From Solen grandis (taxonomy: Eukaryota > Mollusca > Bivalvia > Adapedonta > Solenidae), in contig CM037782.1 of the NCBI GenBank assembly GCA_021229015.1, positions 36,688,912 through 36,752,911 of the forward strand: a stretch of DNA of 64,000 bases. The letters are read 5' to 3'. Within the stretch, counting starts at the first letter, position 1. Every line of letters starts with the position of its first letter. The translations under genes and the position numbers were made by a program. Under the pieces are notes generated by a model. That model saw only the letters and a program-made list of their open reading frames with translations, searched no databases and was not told where the DNA came from. Positions 12,001 to 27,000 of the stretch are shown here, one piece after another.

Positions 12001-15000
12001 TTATAATTTCAGATTAATAGGACATAAACGAACACCCTGTAGCTCTGAAGGGAATCATGTACCCATACAGTGTCCTGTGTCACAGTTCGAGTTTTACATC
12101 TTCATGAAATACAACGATGTACATCTGACTGGGACAAACAAGATCTACAATAGAACAGTGGTGGGTCCTAGTGTGACTATATTTATCAACGCTTCTATAG
12201 GTAATTATATTAGATCTTGTGTCTTCTTATTTGATAGCAGTCTTTTTGTTGTTTGCGTTGTAGGAGTCTTAAATGTTTAAGCAGTATGTCTTATGGTGGT
12301 TTTTGTCTCAGTCAGCAACAACCAATAGAAAAAAACGGAGAAGTGATGCCTTTATAATTATATAATTACAGGTAATGAAAATGTATTGAGACATAGATAA
12401 CTTTTAATGAAATGATATTAACTTTAGCGTAAATTATATTTTGGCATGGCATTGTATTGAATGTAAGCAAAAGAATCTTCTGTTATTTCATATCATTTCC
12501 TACTACATAATCATGCTGTTATTTTGTCAGGAAACTTATGATTTTCAGTGTCATTATTTCTTTGTTAGGTCTATGGAAATTGGGTATTAATCATTCAAAT
12601 CAAATTCAACAATCAGATTTAAATACATTTGTACACACACACACGCACAAAAAAACAACAACAACAACAAAAAAAAACATATGTTTAAAGATGACTGAGT
12701 GGTTTATAAAAGCTCAAAAAATCATATGATGTAGAAAATATTAAGTAGAGGTATATTCACCAGTACTGAGGCATATTCACCAATATTGAAAGGAATATGA
12801 TCAACCACAAAAAACATAAGCATTATGTGTGAATCACAGAGACATATTTTGACATAGCCTCTTGAAATGTATTCACAAGAATATGAGTACTACATGGTTT
12901 TATCATTATTTTATTCTATAAATTATACATTTTTTGAAATGTTTCAGATACCACTCAGTTACTTTAAAGGCTACAAGTAATTACACATATATGGTTGCAC
13001 TGTATTGTATAATGCTTACAGTATGATTTTTGTAATTTGAAAAAAAAAAAGTTAAATTGTTATTGTGCCAAGTGTGTCTATGAAGAAATTATCGAAGATT
13101 GTGTTCTGCACCAATATATAGTTCCTTAAATTCTTGAAATACACAAGCCCTTTATAATATTAAATTAACATCAAATTTTGAACTTGAACTTATAGAATTG
13201 ATTTAATCATAGAAAAAAAGGCAGACCTTTTAGAGAAAGAAAGAATATAAGTGTAATCAATATATTTTATATTTTTAACTTGCAAATGCCTACTGTGTAA
13301 GCTTTATTAACCCCTTTCCCTCATAGAGGAAACCATGAAAAGACCTATACGAACAACATAAAACCAGATCAGCCTGCGAGTAACTCGCAAGCTGATCAGG
13401 TTTTATGTTGTTCGCTGCTCCTCAGTGGTCTGGAAATGAGGATTTTGTAATTAAATTTGGTAAGGTTTAACTGTGGTTTTCTGCAGATCAGGCTTTATGT
13501 GGTACCTATTGAGTTCGTCAAAATTAGTCTACATGAGGGAAAGGGTTAATATAATAATTGGTAGTATGATATGATAGAAATATGATCAGCAAAGTAAAGC
13601 ATAAGAATGAGTATTGCTAAGATTGCCTAATTGATGCTGGATATTTATGGAAATAAAATAGATAAAATATTTAAAAAAACATGGATCCTTTCATAGGCTT
13701 GTAAAACATTTGAAAGACATGTGTATATGCAGTCTTGGACATAATCGTTCAGTTTTGTCTTCATGTATATATATAAAAAAATGAAAAAAAGATAAAACAG
13801 AAAAAAAGAACTATTTAATACAGAAAAAACGACTGCTGAATGTGTATACAAGGTTAGGATTCTAGTTTCAGTAAAATCCAAGTATGTCTTATATGCAGTT
13901 AAACTAAGGAGTGGTCACCATTTATATGCTGAAGTACAGAACTGAAATGTGTATTGAAATAAGTATGTTAATTATAATGCAAGTGATGCACACAGATGTA
14001 AGACCTCTGGGGTCAATAAGGCATAATTATCATATGTCGACTGTATCTACAATGTATTACATGTAGTCATATTGCTCCAAATGTACAAAAAATACATACA
14101 GTGCAATATAGTGCATGACTGTTTGAAATGACTGAAGCTGAAAAAAAAAAAAATCTGATTCATTAGAGAAGTAGGAGTATTACCTCATTTAGTCTTTTGA
14201 AAACCATCTTAAAATATTCTTTTAACAGAATGTAATATCATGTTTAATCCTTTACCAAATATAGACTTGTTTTGACATATTGGCAAACTGGGGAGAACAA
14301 GCTCCTTCCCAGACAGCTCTTTCCAGGTCTGGTCAGGGCCTCCTCTGTTTGCTCATTTTATGTTGTGCTCAGATTTTACAGTCAGCACTGCAACGAAAAA
14401 TCCATTGTTTTAACCCTTTCCCTCATAGAGGAAACCATGAAAAGACCTATGCAAATAACATAAAACCATATCAGCCTGCGAGTAACTCGCAGGCTGATCA
14501 GGTTTTATGTTGTTCGCTGCTCCTCAGTGGTCTGGAAATGAGGACTTTATAATTAAATTTGGGAAGGTTTAACTGTGGTTTTCTGCAGATCAGGCTTTAT
14601 GTGGTACCTATTGAGTGCGCCAAAATGAGTCTATATGAGGGAAAGGGTTAATTAAATACCATTTTAAGCTCAGTAAATTTATATACATCACGTCATCAAG
14701 TTGTACATGAATATTCAGGAGGTACAGGGTTGAGTTTCCAGTATTCACAATATTCTGTTACAGCCCTCCCTGGCACATAGTGCTGGTCCTATCCAGGTCA
14801 AACCAGTAAGAATAAGAAGCATCATATTTACATGTCTGATTCCCCACCCTTGTCATGGCATTGATGACAGTAGCTTGTTATTAATTTGGTGGTGGCATCC
14901 CTGTCTTGACTGTTCTTTCATGTTATATGTGCAATCAAACCTGTCGTTAACTGTCAGTCAAGGGAACAAGAGAATGTGACCGATTAGCAGAGGTGGTCAT

Positions 15001-18000
15001 TAAATAATGGTTAAACAACAAAATGCTAGTTTTGTAAAATTAAAACTGACTGCTAAATGCAGGTTAACCGTTTAATACAAGTGGCCGCTAATACAGGTTC
15101 AACTGCATATGTAAGTAGGAAGTAGGAATAGTCCCACTTGTCTTTTCCTCAGAATTAATTGGTTTTGGGACAGAAATCCTCTTCTTTGTGCTTTTTAGCT
15201 CACCTGAGCACAAAGTGCTCAAGGTGAGCTTTTGTGATCGCCCGTTGTCCGTCGTCCATCGTCCGTGCGTCCGTGCATGCGTCCGTCGTCAACTTTTCGT
15301 TCAAACGACTTCTTCTCCTAAACCACTGGATGGATTTTAACCAAACTTCACAGGAATCATCCTTATCATGACCTCTTTCAAAGTTGTTCAAATTATTTTG
15401 ATTGGGTGAATAAGTAGGTCACAGGAGCTAAAAATAGATTTTTAAAATGCAATCTTAGAAAATCTTCTCCTGCAAAACTGTAAGGCCTAGAGCTTTAATA
15501 ATTGGTATGTAGAATTGTCTTATGAACATCTACAAAAGTTGTTCAGATCTTGACCCTGGGGTCAAAATTGGCCCCGCCCCAGGGGTCATTTTATTTTTCA
15601 TAGGTTTATATAGTGAAAAACTTTAAAAATCTTCTTCTATGAAACAATAAGGCCTAGAGCTAAGATATTTGGCATGTAGCATTGTCTAATGAATCTCTAC
15701 AAAAGTTGTTCAAATTATGACCCTGGGGTTAGAATTGGCCCTGCCCCGGGGGTCACTTGTTTTACATAGACTTATATAGGAAAAACTTTAAAAATCTTCT
15801 TCTATGAAACAATAAGGCCTAGAGCTAAGATATTTGGCATGTAGCATTGTCTAATGAATCTCTACAAAAGTTGTTCAAATTATGACCCTGGGGTTAGAAT
15901 TGGCCCGCCCCGGGGGTCACTTTTTTAAAAATTTAAAAAAATTTGGTAGATCATTAACGGTTCATTACCAAGATTGTTCAAATCATAGCCCTATGGTGAT
16001 AAATGACCCCGCACCAGGGGTTACTTGTTTTACATAGAGTTATATAGGAAAATCTTAAAAATCTTCTTTTATGAATCCATAAGGCCTAGAGCTTAGATAA
16101 TTAGCTCACCTGAGCACAACGTGCTTATGGTGAGATTTTATGATTGCCTTTTGTCCGGCGTCTGTCGTCCGTCCATCTGTCTGTGCGTGCGTGCGTCCGT
16201 GCATGCGTCCGTCGTCAACTTTTCGTTCAAACGACATCTCCTCCTAATCCGCTGAAGGGATTTTGACAAAATTTCACAGGTATCATCCTTATGATGTCCT
16301 CTAACAAAATTGTACAAATTATTATGATTGGTTGAAAAAGTAGGTCACAGGAGCTAAAAATAGATTTTTAAATGCAATCTTAGAAAATCTTCTCCTGCAA
16401 AACTGTAAGGCCTCTACAGCATGTAGAATTGTCTTATAAACCTTTACAAATATTGTTCAAATCATGGCCCTAGGGTCAAAATTTGCCCTGCCCCAGGGGT
16501 CACTTTATTTTACATAGGCTTATAAAGGGAAAACCTAGAAAAATCTTCTCATCAGAAACCACATGGCCTGGTGTTAAGATATTGGGTATGTAGTATTGTC
16601 TGGTGGATCTCTACTTAAGTTGTTCAAATCATGGCCCTTGGGTGAAAATTGGCCCTGCTCTAGGGGTCACTTGATTTTACATAGGAAAAATAGAAAAATC
16701 ATCTCCTGAAATACTGCAAGGCTTAGAGCTTGGATATTTGGTATGTAGAATTGTCTTGTGAACTACTACAAAAGTTGTTAAAATAATGACCTCTGGGTCA
16801 AAATTGCCCTCGCTCCAGGGCTCATTTTATTTTACAAAGGCTTATAAAAAAGTTATAAAAAGTTATATAGGGAAAAACTAGAAAAATCTTCTTATCAGAC
16901 ACCACATGGCCTAGAGCTTAGATATAAGGCTTGTACCATTGTCTAGTGGATCTCTACCAAAGTTGTTCAAATCATGGCCCTTGGGTCCAAATTGGGTCCG
17001 CCCCAGGTGTCACTTGATTTTACATAGGCTTATATAGAGGAAGAAAGGAAAATCTTCTTCTCAGAAACCACAAGGTCAAGAGTTAAGATATTTAGTGTGT
17101 AGCATTGTTTAGTACATCTCTATCAAGTTTTTTTCTTCAAATCATGGCCCTGTGTCAAAATTGGTCCCACTTTAAGTATGTTCATATTATAAGCCATTGA
17201 AAGCAATATTTCTCAGGTGAGCGATTAAGGGCCATCATGGTCCTCTTGTTTTTTAGTATGGTTTCTTAAATCAGGGGTTTCTTTAAGGATTTGACTTCCA
17301 CTTGCCTAAGGGGCAAGTTACTTTGAATATCTACTTGCCCCCAGTGAAAACAGCTTGTCCAATCTTTAAGTTAGTTAGTGTTTGTTAATGTTTAAAACTA
17401 ACTATGTGTAGTTTTAAAATGAATTTTAGTTAACATGTATCAAACGCAATTTGCAAGCAACTCACCCCCTATATTATGTAGAAAGTAAAATATAAAAAAA
17501 AAAACCCCGAAAGATTTCATTTACGAAAATAAACTTGCCCAATGCGCTATCTCCGTGATTTTAACCCGGCACGGGCAAGCGGGCGTCCACTTAAGAAAAC
17601 GCCTGTAAATGGTTCTATACCATGTGTATAATGGTATGGCACTTATTTATAGAAGGACTTCAAATGACAGCCCACATTCTATTAGCTTGGGTGAGGGGAC
17701 ATTCTTGATGTTTTTTTTGTTTTTTTTTTTTTGCTCAACCATTCACAAAGAATAAGGAGAACTATTCTACTCACCAGAGCATCGGCATCACTGATAATGA
17801 TTATTTTAAAGAATAAGGAGTAAAACTCTGGTTGTCATGGCAATGGAAAGAAATGAATTGTGAAACCTTTAGACGTCATCTCCTTCAAAACTACTGGCCA
17901 GATTTCAAAATGTTTTAGTACAGATATTCCTTGGGTAACCCTCTACCAAGATTGTTAAAATTATTCCAGTCTGTAAATAACTTGGCCGCCAGAGGCGGGG

Positions 18001-21000
18001 CTAAATTTTCCTTAAATGTATATAGTGAAAACTTTAAAAGACTTCTGCTCCAAAACTTCTGGCCAGATTTTAAAATGTTTTGGCACAAACCTCTACCAAG
18101 ATTGCTCCTTTAGAGCAGTGGTACTCAGGTGAGCGATATAGGGCCATCATGGCCCTCGTTTTAAGCTCACCTGAGCACAAAGTGCTCAAGGTGAGCTTTT
18201 GTGATCGCCCTTCGTCCGTCGTCGTGAGTCGTCCATCGTCAGTCGTCCGTCGTCAACAATTTGCTTTAAACGACATCTCCTCTGAAACCACTGGACAGAA
18301 TTTAATGAAACTTGGCAGGAATGTTCCTTGGGTGAGGCTCTACAAAAGTTGCTAAAATAAAGTTGATCCATGCAGAACTCTGGTTGCCATGGCTACAAAA
18401 AGAAAAAAAAATATGAAAACTTTAAAAATCATCTCCTTCAAAACTACTGGCAAGATTTCAAAATAATTTGGTACAGATGTTCCTTGGGTCAACCTCTACC
18501 AAAGTTGCTAAAATTATTCCGATCCGTAAAAAAACATGGCCGCCAGGGGCGGGGCTTATTTGCCTTATATGTATATAGAGAAACCTTTAAACAACATCTC
18601 CTCTGAAACCACTGGACAGATTTTGATTAAACTTGGCAGGGGTGATCCTTGGGTCAACCTTCACAAAAGTTGCTAAAATAAACTTGATCCATTAGAACTC
18701 TCCAGGCAACAAAAAGAAAAAAAAAATGAAAACTTTAAAAATCATCTTCTTCAAAACTACTGGCCAGATTTTAAAATAAATTGGTACAGATGTTCCTTGG
18801 GTCAACCTCTACCAAAGTTGCTAAAAAAATTCCGATCCATAAAAAACATGGCCGCCAGGGCGGGGCTTATTTTGCCTTATATGTATATAGGAAAACTTAA
18901 TCAACTTTCCTCTGAAACCACTGGACAGAATTTGATTAAACTTGGCAGAATGATCCTTGGTCAACCTTCACAAAAGTTCCTAAAATAAACTTGATCCATT
19001 TAGAACTCTGGTTGCCATGGCTACAAAAAGAAAAAAAATATGAAAACTTTAAAAATCATCTTCTTCAAAACTACTGGCCAGATTTTAAAATAAATTGGAA
19101 CAGATGTTCCTTGGGTCAACCTATTTATCTCAGGTGAGCGATTTAGGGCCATCATGGGCCTCTTGTTTTTTTGGGTTTTTTTTAGTTATTCTGCTTTTTC
19201 TCATTTTTGTGTCACCTGCTGTAAGTAGAGGTGACAATCCATTGTTTGTCTTTCTGTCACACATGTTTCTAGTAATAAATAGATATTAGATTCTCTTATG
19301 GTATTTAAAGCGGTATGATGGTTGATTAAGGCAGTATAAATCATTCAGTCTTAAGTTACTTTGCAGTATTAATCATACAGTCTTGAGTTTCTTTGCAGTG
19401 TAAATCATACTTTTTTGAGTACTTTATAAACTAAATAATTATATAATCAGATTAATATGGAAAAAGCTAACCAGAGCTCTGTGTAATTGCATAGTGTATG
19501 TCAGTGTTCTCACTAACTAATTTGGAGTCCTTTAGAACTCCAATATTTGGGGAAAGGACCCCAACAGCCACTTATCTAATATTCGTGAGAACTCCAACTT
19601 CAGCAATTAATCTTTGTCAAGGACAACAGTTTTCTGAATCCTTGTGAGAACCCTGGTATGTGAAATTGGCTCTGAATTGAATAATGTTGCAAATGCAAAA
19701 TGTGTCTTTATCTGATCATGCTATTCAAATGATCCAGTAATAAATAAATGCGATTATATTTAGGTAAAGTCCCTGTAATGGTTCCATTACATTTCGGACC
19801 TCATGGCCTTTGACGCAGATAACCAAGGTACCTTATGTTTCATTAGGGTACCTTGGTTATCTAGGTAGCGGACATAGCAGAACCATTACAGGGACTTTAC
19901 CTTAAGCTTTTATTCCATAACTTGTTAGGGCAGTATCTACACATCTTTTTACACTGTCATTTACATGTATGAATTTAATTTGATATGAAAATGATACTGA
20001 TAATATTATCATCATAATAACCGTAATATATAATAGATTTTACTATGCCATGAAATTGAAAAATGATACCAATGATACTGATTTTAACCCTTTCCCTCAT
20101 ATAGACTCATTTTGACGCACTCAATAGGTACCACATAAAGCCTGATCTGCAGAAAACCACAATTAAAACCGTACCAAATTTAATTACAAAATCCTCACTT
20201 CCAGACCACTGAGGAGCAGCGAACAGCATAAAACCTGATCAGCCTGCGAGTTACTTGCAGGCTGATTTGGTTTAATGTTGTTTGCATAGGTCTTTTCATG
20301 GTTTCCTCTATGAGGGAAAGGGTTAAATTGTATTATTTTGAAAGTAGCATACATGTATCAGTATGTAGGTCAGGGGTTTCCCCTGTTTTTGTTTCATTTT
20401 TCAAGAGAGTCATATGATCCTTGTTATATAGATAAAAAACAATTGTTTAAATACTTGAAGATCATTCAGTTTATATGAGGGTCAATATAGACATTTGTCA
20501 TCAAAAACTCATACATACATGAATATGATTTTGCTGTTTTCTGCTGTATTCTAATTTGTTATTCTCATATTGCCAATAGTCAAGCCAGACCCTGTATCCC
20601 AGCTGACATACATGAACCTCAGCAGTACCCAGGCTGTCCTGAAATGGGCAATCCCGGTCGGCCTCACATTAAAAATGCTCAAGTCCATGAACTACGAGAT
20701 ACAGGTGCAGTCACAAAATGATTGGGATGTTCGGATGGTTGTAAGTTCTGACTTATTGTAGACCAGCACTTTGACACCATTCTATCTCTATTTCTGTACA
20801 CACTTAATATAGTTCTACAATTGAAATAGTTCTGCAGACCACAATCTGGTCTTCAGGATTTAATCCTGCCTTTAGAAAAAAATATATTTTGCACTGGGAC
20901 AAAAGAAGGAATCTTTGGAGCTTTCCCAGCTTTGCTCTCAGCTCTATATCTGTTATAAGGAGATTTTCCCTTATGAATAGTATAGTTACGGAAGAAAATT

Positions 21001-24000
21001 GAAGCTGTTGGGACTCTTCTGAAAACTTCAAAATAATGATTATTCAGAACAAAAAATCCAACCTAAATTTTGGTGAGTGTAGTGGAAATCTCTTTAGCTC
21101 TGATCTGGCACTAAGTATCAAACAAGACAGCTTTGATTTTGTTTGGGTCACAGTCACTTGTAACTAAAATAAGAAAACATGACAAGATAACTATGGATTT
21201 TATTTGAGTTTTGTTGGGGTCACAGTCAGTGTTACTTAACCCTTTCCCTCATAGAGGAAACCATGAAAAGACCTATGCGAACAGCATAAAACTAGATCAG
21301 CCTTTGAGTAACTCGCAGGCTGATCAGGTTTTATGCTGTTTGCTGCTCCTCAGTGGTCTGGAAATGAGAACTTTATAATTAAATTTGGTAAGGTTTAACT
21401 GTGGTTTTCTGCAGATCAGGCTTTATGTGGTACCTATTGAGTGCGGCAAAATGAGTCTATATGAGGGAAAGGGTTAAATTAGAAACTGGACAAGATGCTT
21501 TGAATTTTATTAACCAGGTTTCAATGAAAATTCTGGTTATTAGAATGGGTTACATCAGTGGGTAGGAAAGTGTCAAACGTTTTGTTTCCATCGGATATCT
21601 CCTTTTAGAATGGAGATATAGTTTTCATACTTGGCAGGAAGATACCCTATGGGAAGAGGAAGATTGGGATTGATTTTCAAGATGATTGTGTCAAGGTCAC
21701 TGTAACTAAATAGATTTTTTGTTTCGGTTAAATAACTTTAGGGGTGAGGTATGATGATCAGATTTATTAGATAGATACCTTATGGAATAAGGAAGATTGG
21801 GATTGATTTTCATGTCAGTAGGGGCAAGGTCACTGTTACTAAAAATAGTTTTGCTTGCCTTGGGTGACAATTCAAGAAACTAGTTTCCAATCATTTGACT
21901 TGTTTCTTGTTTAAGATGTATTGGGGTCACAGTGACTGATACTAAAAATAGAAAATTGGAATTGGTGGCTGTATTAGAGATTATGGCATGTACTATTATA
22001 AAGTTATTGAGATATCATTTAGCTTAAGTCATAACTCTTGATCAATTATTCCCACAGCACTTTGACTCAGACCCAGTCATGGAACAGGAAACATACATCC
22101 TCTCAGAGTTGGTTCCCTTCACAAGGTATACACTGAAGGTCAGATGCAAACCAGCAGCTGCTAAGAACAATTCACTGTATTGGAGTGACTGGGCACCTAT
22201 ACATTTCACTACAGAACAGGATGGTAGGGTTCAAACAAATGTTTTGTCATAAATTGATTTATCTCACAATTAAGCAGGATGCTATGATAACAGTTTTTAA
22301 TTAAATTTGTCATAATAACGATATATCAAGTAAATAACTTTGAAGATGTAACACAGGTCCTGTCGAAGGTACAAATAATTAAGGTGTTATTTTCATGACA
22401 CTCTTGTTGGCATTAGTCAAGGTTTTGTTCAGATACATTTCTATAAAATTTAAAAACATATTTTCTTAAACTTGGAACACTTGTTTACTATTTAAAATAA
22501 CTCATTTCAAAAGGAAATGTAACTTTAAAATTCACTTTGACACAGTTATGCTCTTATTCAACTTAGACCTTTCAGTGTTGATTACGGTAGAATTTTTGTG
22601 ACAGTAAACTTCTCAAAAAAACAGTTACTGTCAAACATATTTCCTTCAAACTTGAAATACTACCAAAGGGGAACCCATTTTAAAAGGGCAAATAACCCTT
22701 AAATTCATTTGCACAGTTATGTCCCTTTTTCAACTTAGAATTTTTTGTGTTGATACGTTTTTTCTTAAGGTCAGTTTCTCAAAAACCGTCAAACATATTC
22801 TTTTCAAACTTGGAATACTTTTTGATTTTCAAACTGGAAAATGATTTCAAAAAGACGAGTATTTCTTAAATTAATTTTTATGCACAATTATGCCCCATTT
22901 CAACTAAAGTAATGGGTTTATATATCCCTGTACCTTCCTTTTGCCTAGAAAAGTTAAGTAGAATCTTTCCATATAGGGATCAAACCTACAGCCTTTGGCT
23001 GAAGAGTAAATGTAACTTCATCAGTACCAGTGTTCCATTATAAGTCAGATTAGATGTGTGCTTTATTCTTTCTTTTTCAGTACCTTCCGAGCCACCTATG
23101 CTGTCGGCAGGGTCCTATTACATCTCCAAATGTGGTACTGAAGATTGTCTTGTTCTGTACTGGAAGGTAGTTCTATATTCTGTATCTTCTGTATCTGTCC
23201 CTATCAATATGGTGTGATAACTGGATGTAGAAAGAAGAAAAAAAATGAAGGCATATAAGACATATTGGTATTAATAAGCAATCCAAAAGAGACACTTTGG
23301 TTTCATTTTTCACATTTGAGTACCATAATTATCATGTAAAAAAAGAACATAATGATATGTGATGTTATTATTTTTGTATTTTAAGACTTAACAGTCAGGT
23401 GACCTTTTCTTTTACCTCTTCTCCACAAAGGCTGTTTTGGATCAGGCACATTGGCCCATCCTGTCCAGTTATGTCCTGTTCTGTTTTTCAAAATAATCAA
23501 GGGTCATGGCCCCTTTTTTTTACCTGAACACTTTAGGTTAATGTTCAATATCATAAGAGCACTACCATTGCATGGCACGCAGCCCTTTACAGCATACCTT
23601 TCACCTATATTATTACCTTTGACCTTTGTAAAGTCAAGGCTGTGTAGATAGGATGTTAATTACAATCAGTCATAGCTTCAGTTTTTAAAGTATATGTTGA
23701 TCATTATTGAAAAAAAGGAGAGTATACAGATAAGAAATCATAAAAACTTTTGTGAAATAACAAACCTAAAAGGAAACTCCTTTTATTTTCAGAATCCAGA
23801 ACCAAGGTTCAGAAATGGACCATTGATTGGGTATCTTTTTAATATACTGCAAACTAGTAATGTTGAAATAGACAGTTTGACAGTGTCAAATCCAAGTCCA
23901 CTTCAGTTAGTTCACGTAATGGAAGCTTGACAGAGTGGGTTGATGGACAGAGGGTGTCTGTGCAAATACAAAAACCTCTTCTTAGACAGGAAGCATATGA

Positions 24001-27000
24001 GATTCAGGTCTCTGCAGCAACAGAAGTTGGGAATTCACGACAGGCCTCAAGCATTACTGTACCAGCCTTTGAGGAAGGTTTGTATTTCTGTTGATAGATA
24101 TCTACTTAGTTAGAGAGGGTATAATATTGTCACTTTTTTGGTTTTAATGTATTTAACCCTGTGGAAATCTTTTTTTTACCGGTTTGTTATTGTGTACATG
24201 TATTTATTTTATTCCCACCAAATTGTTGAAGTTGGTGTGTGTGTGGTGGAAGGTGGGGGGGGGGGGGGGCTTTATAGGAATGACTTTATTCTGTCCTATT
24301 ATTTCCATTACTTACTTTTGTTGGGTATTAATCGTGTCTAGTTCCTTATATAGCTTTAAAAATAATTTTAAATATGTGTAGTTAAAGGTTTATTTCATGT
24401 CTCTTTCATATATCATTTGCCAATTCTTCATACACAAATCTGTTTTGCTCCATCCAACATACACACCCATATGCTTGCATAAGACATATTTTCCCTCTAA
24501 TCAAATTGAATGCCAACCTAAATGTTTACTGTTAGGCTGGATGGTACGTGCCAAGTGGGTGTCAACTGAGGTTGACCAGGTAAACCAAGCAGTGCGAGTA
24601 TCCTGGGAGGCTGACCAAGACGTTTGTGGGTCTATAACAGAGGTCACCTACTTCTACTGCACCATCCAGCACACGGCCGATCGGAATGTCTCCCTTATAC
24701 AGTGTCGGGTAAAACACCTCTCTAGTCTACAAAGCAAACCTATCCTCCACTCAAGTATAGTTCCTATCTCATGGCATGAAGATGGATTACAGCATACAGA
24801 CTTGATCAAGAGGTCACACAGTCTTAGCTGTCACTTGTACTTTGCAGCCAACTTGTAAATGGGAGAAAATGTTTTCACCATACCTTTATGATGTTTATCA
24901 TTCTTTGTCTGAAAAAAACAAAAAAAAACACTTAAGTTTGAACTGATACATCTAATTGGGTGCTATAATGAAGTCACATCAGTCTGTCTGTAGATAAAAT
25001 TGGTCTACACTTTTTCTTGGCTTATGCTGGTCTGGTTACAGTGAAACTTCACAAAATCTGTACCAAGCATAGCAATGCATATCGTTAACATTTCATGCTC
25101 TGAAAAATTTCACTTTATGGCCCTTTGTTATTTTTGTGATATAAATGTGTACACCCTGTTTCTCTACTACCCTTAGTTGAATTTCATTGAAACTTTACTG
25201 GACTTATCAGTACCATACTTACTTGTTTAAGTTGTTGGCACATTACTCTTAGACACACAGAATGATAAAAAAGCTGAACAAAGTAAATCTTTTAATAAAG
25301 TGTTTCTTAGACTTTAATTAATGTTTTAATTACTACGACTTACCACTTTAAGTTTGAAAGTTTTTCCTGTGATAAAAAAGCTTACGTCAAAATATTAATA
25401 CAATCAAACCCCAGTTACTTCACCACCTCTCATTCAAATACCCGGCGTCATTCGAAATATTTTGTTGGTCCCAATCACTCTCCTTCTTATTTCTATATAA
25501 AAATATCTGGGTTATTCACATTTTCGCACCTCCTTTTCTGAAGTCGCTGATGAACATTAATTACTGGCGCAATTTTGAAAACAAACAATGGAAAGGCGCA
25601 AACGTCAATTAATTACCAATATGGGTGGGAGACGGCCGCTTACAGTTTGCATAAGTTGTTAATTGATTAGATGTTTTGTCCACTTCAATCATAAAGATTA
25701 AGGTGATGATTGATGATTTTATAGGTATGTGACATGTATTTCGGATACGCTGAAAAAGGAAGATTTCGAGATGACATTGATATCACATTGGTACATGTAG
25801 TTTTTTGTGGTTAAGTCAGACCTGATGAATGAATGTATGCATTGATTATGTATCATACATGCAGAAGATGAATGTTGTTAAATAAATATCAAATATCCAT
25901 TGCTGTTTTCAAGACGACGTTGATATTGGATACATGTAGTCGTATGTGACCTTATAAATGTATGTATGTATCTTTGTTATTGACGTATGCATTGATTATC
26001 TATGTAGTGATATCATTTATACATAAAAAGATGAAAGTTGTAAAATAAAAATTATATGTCGTTTTCATTATGTTCCTAAATCAAAGTAACATATTTTAAT
26101 AAGAGTACATTATATATTTCGTTCACTGCATGAAAAAGTGGGTGGAATGGGTTTTTGTCTCTATGGTTGACATGATTTGGGCTATTTGAATACATGCCTT
26201 ACTTGAAATAAAACTTTAGCTTGACTACTCAGAGAATAGAATGGGCTGTTGTCACCCTGGCATTGGTGTCAGCCTCTGGGTCCACAGAATGTTAAGGTTT
26301 TATTTAACATTGCCATTATCTCCACTATTACTCAATGGATGTCTCTCAAACTTCACATATGTGTTTATCACCATCAGACAAACCAGGAGAAACAGGAACA
26401 GAAATTTTCAAAATATTTTGCATATTTATGGCCCTATTTAGACTTGGAAAAAAATGTTTGTTTTGTTTAACATTGCCATTATTTTGACTTTTACTCAATG
26501 GATGCCCCTCTAACTTCAAACGTATGTTAATCATCATCTGACCAACCAGTAGGAACAGGAATAGTTACTCTTCCAAATATTTTTGCTTATTTATGGCCAA
26601 TTTTGGACTTAGAAAAAATGCTTAAGTTTTGTTTAACATTGCTATTATCTCCAATTTCTTTCCATGGATGTCCTTTATTGGTAGTCAGGCAAGAGTACAG
26701 AACTATGTTATGAATTATAGTTATGCCCCTTTTATTAATTATTAAGGTTTTTATTTTTTTTGTACTTAATTGCTTTTCTGTACATTTGATAATACAGAGA
26801 TTCTTGTTTTGCCTTTAATTGCAATATTCATTTTTATTGACAAGCACTAGAATAGCTGAGTGTGCTGTCACTTTTCTTTCATGCTTTAGCTATGTCAAGA
26901 CTGTCATTAACATTGTTAAAGTAACTGTGTCAAGGGTGGTATCTGGGGATATGAATGTACAATACTTATGAATCTCTTCTCATTTGCACTACAGTAAGGG

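Noticed and set aside
23867..23900. A tiny intron in exon 8 that restores the frame
   Set aside because: A GT..AG pair can be drawn, but the intron would be about 35 bases, far below the other introns. A one-base deletion is simpler.
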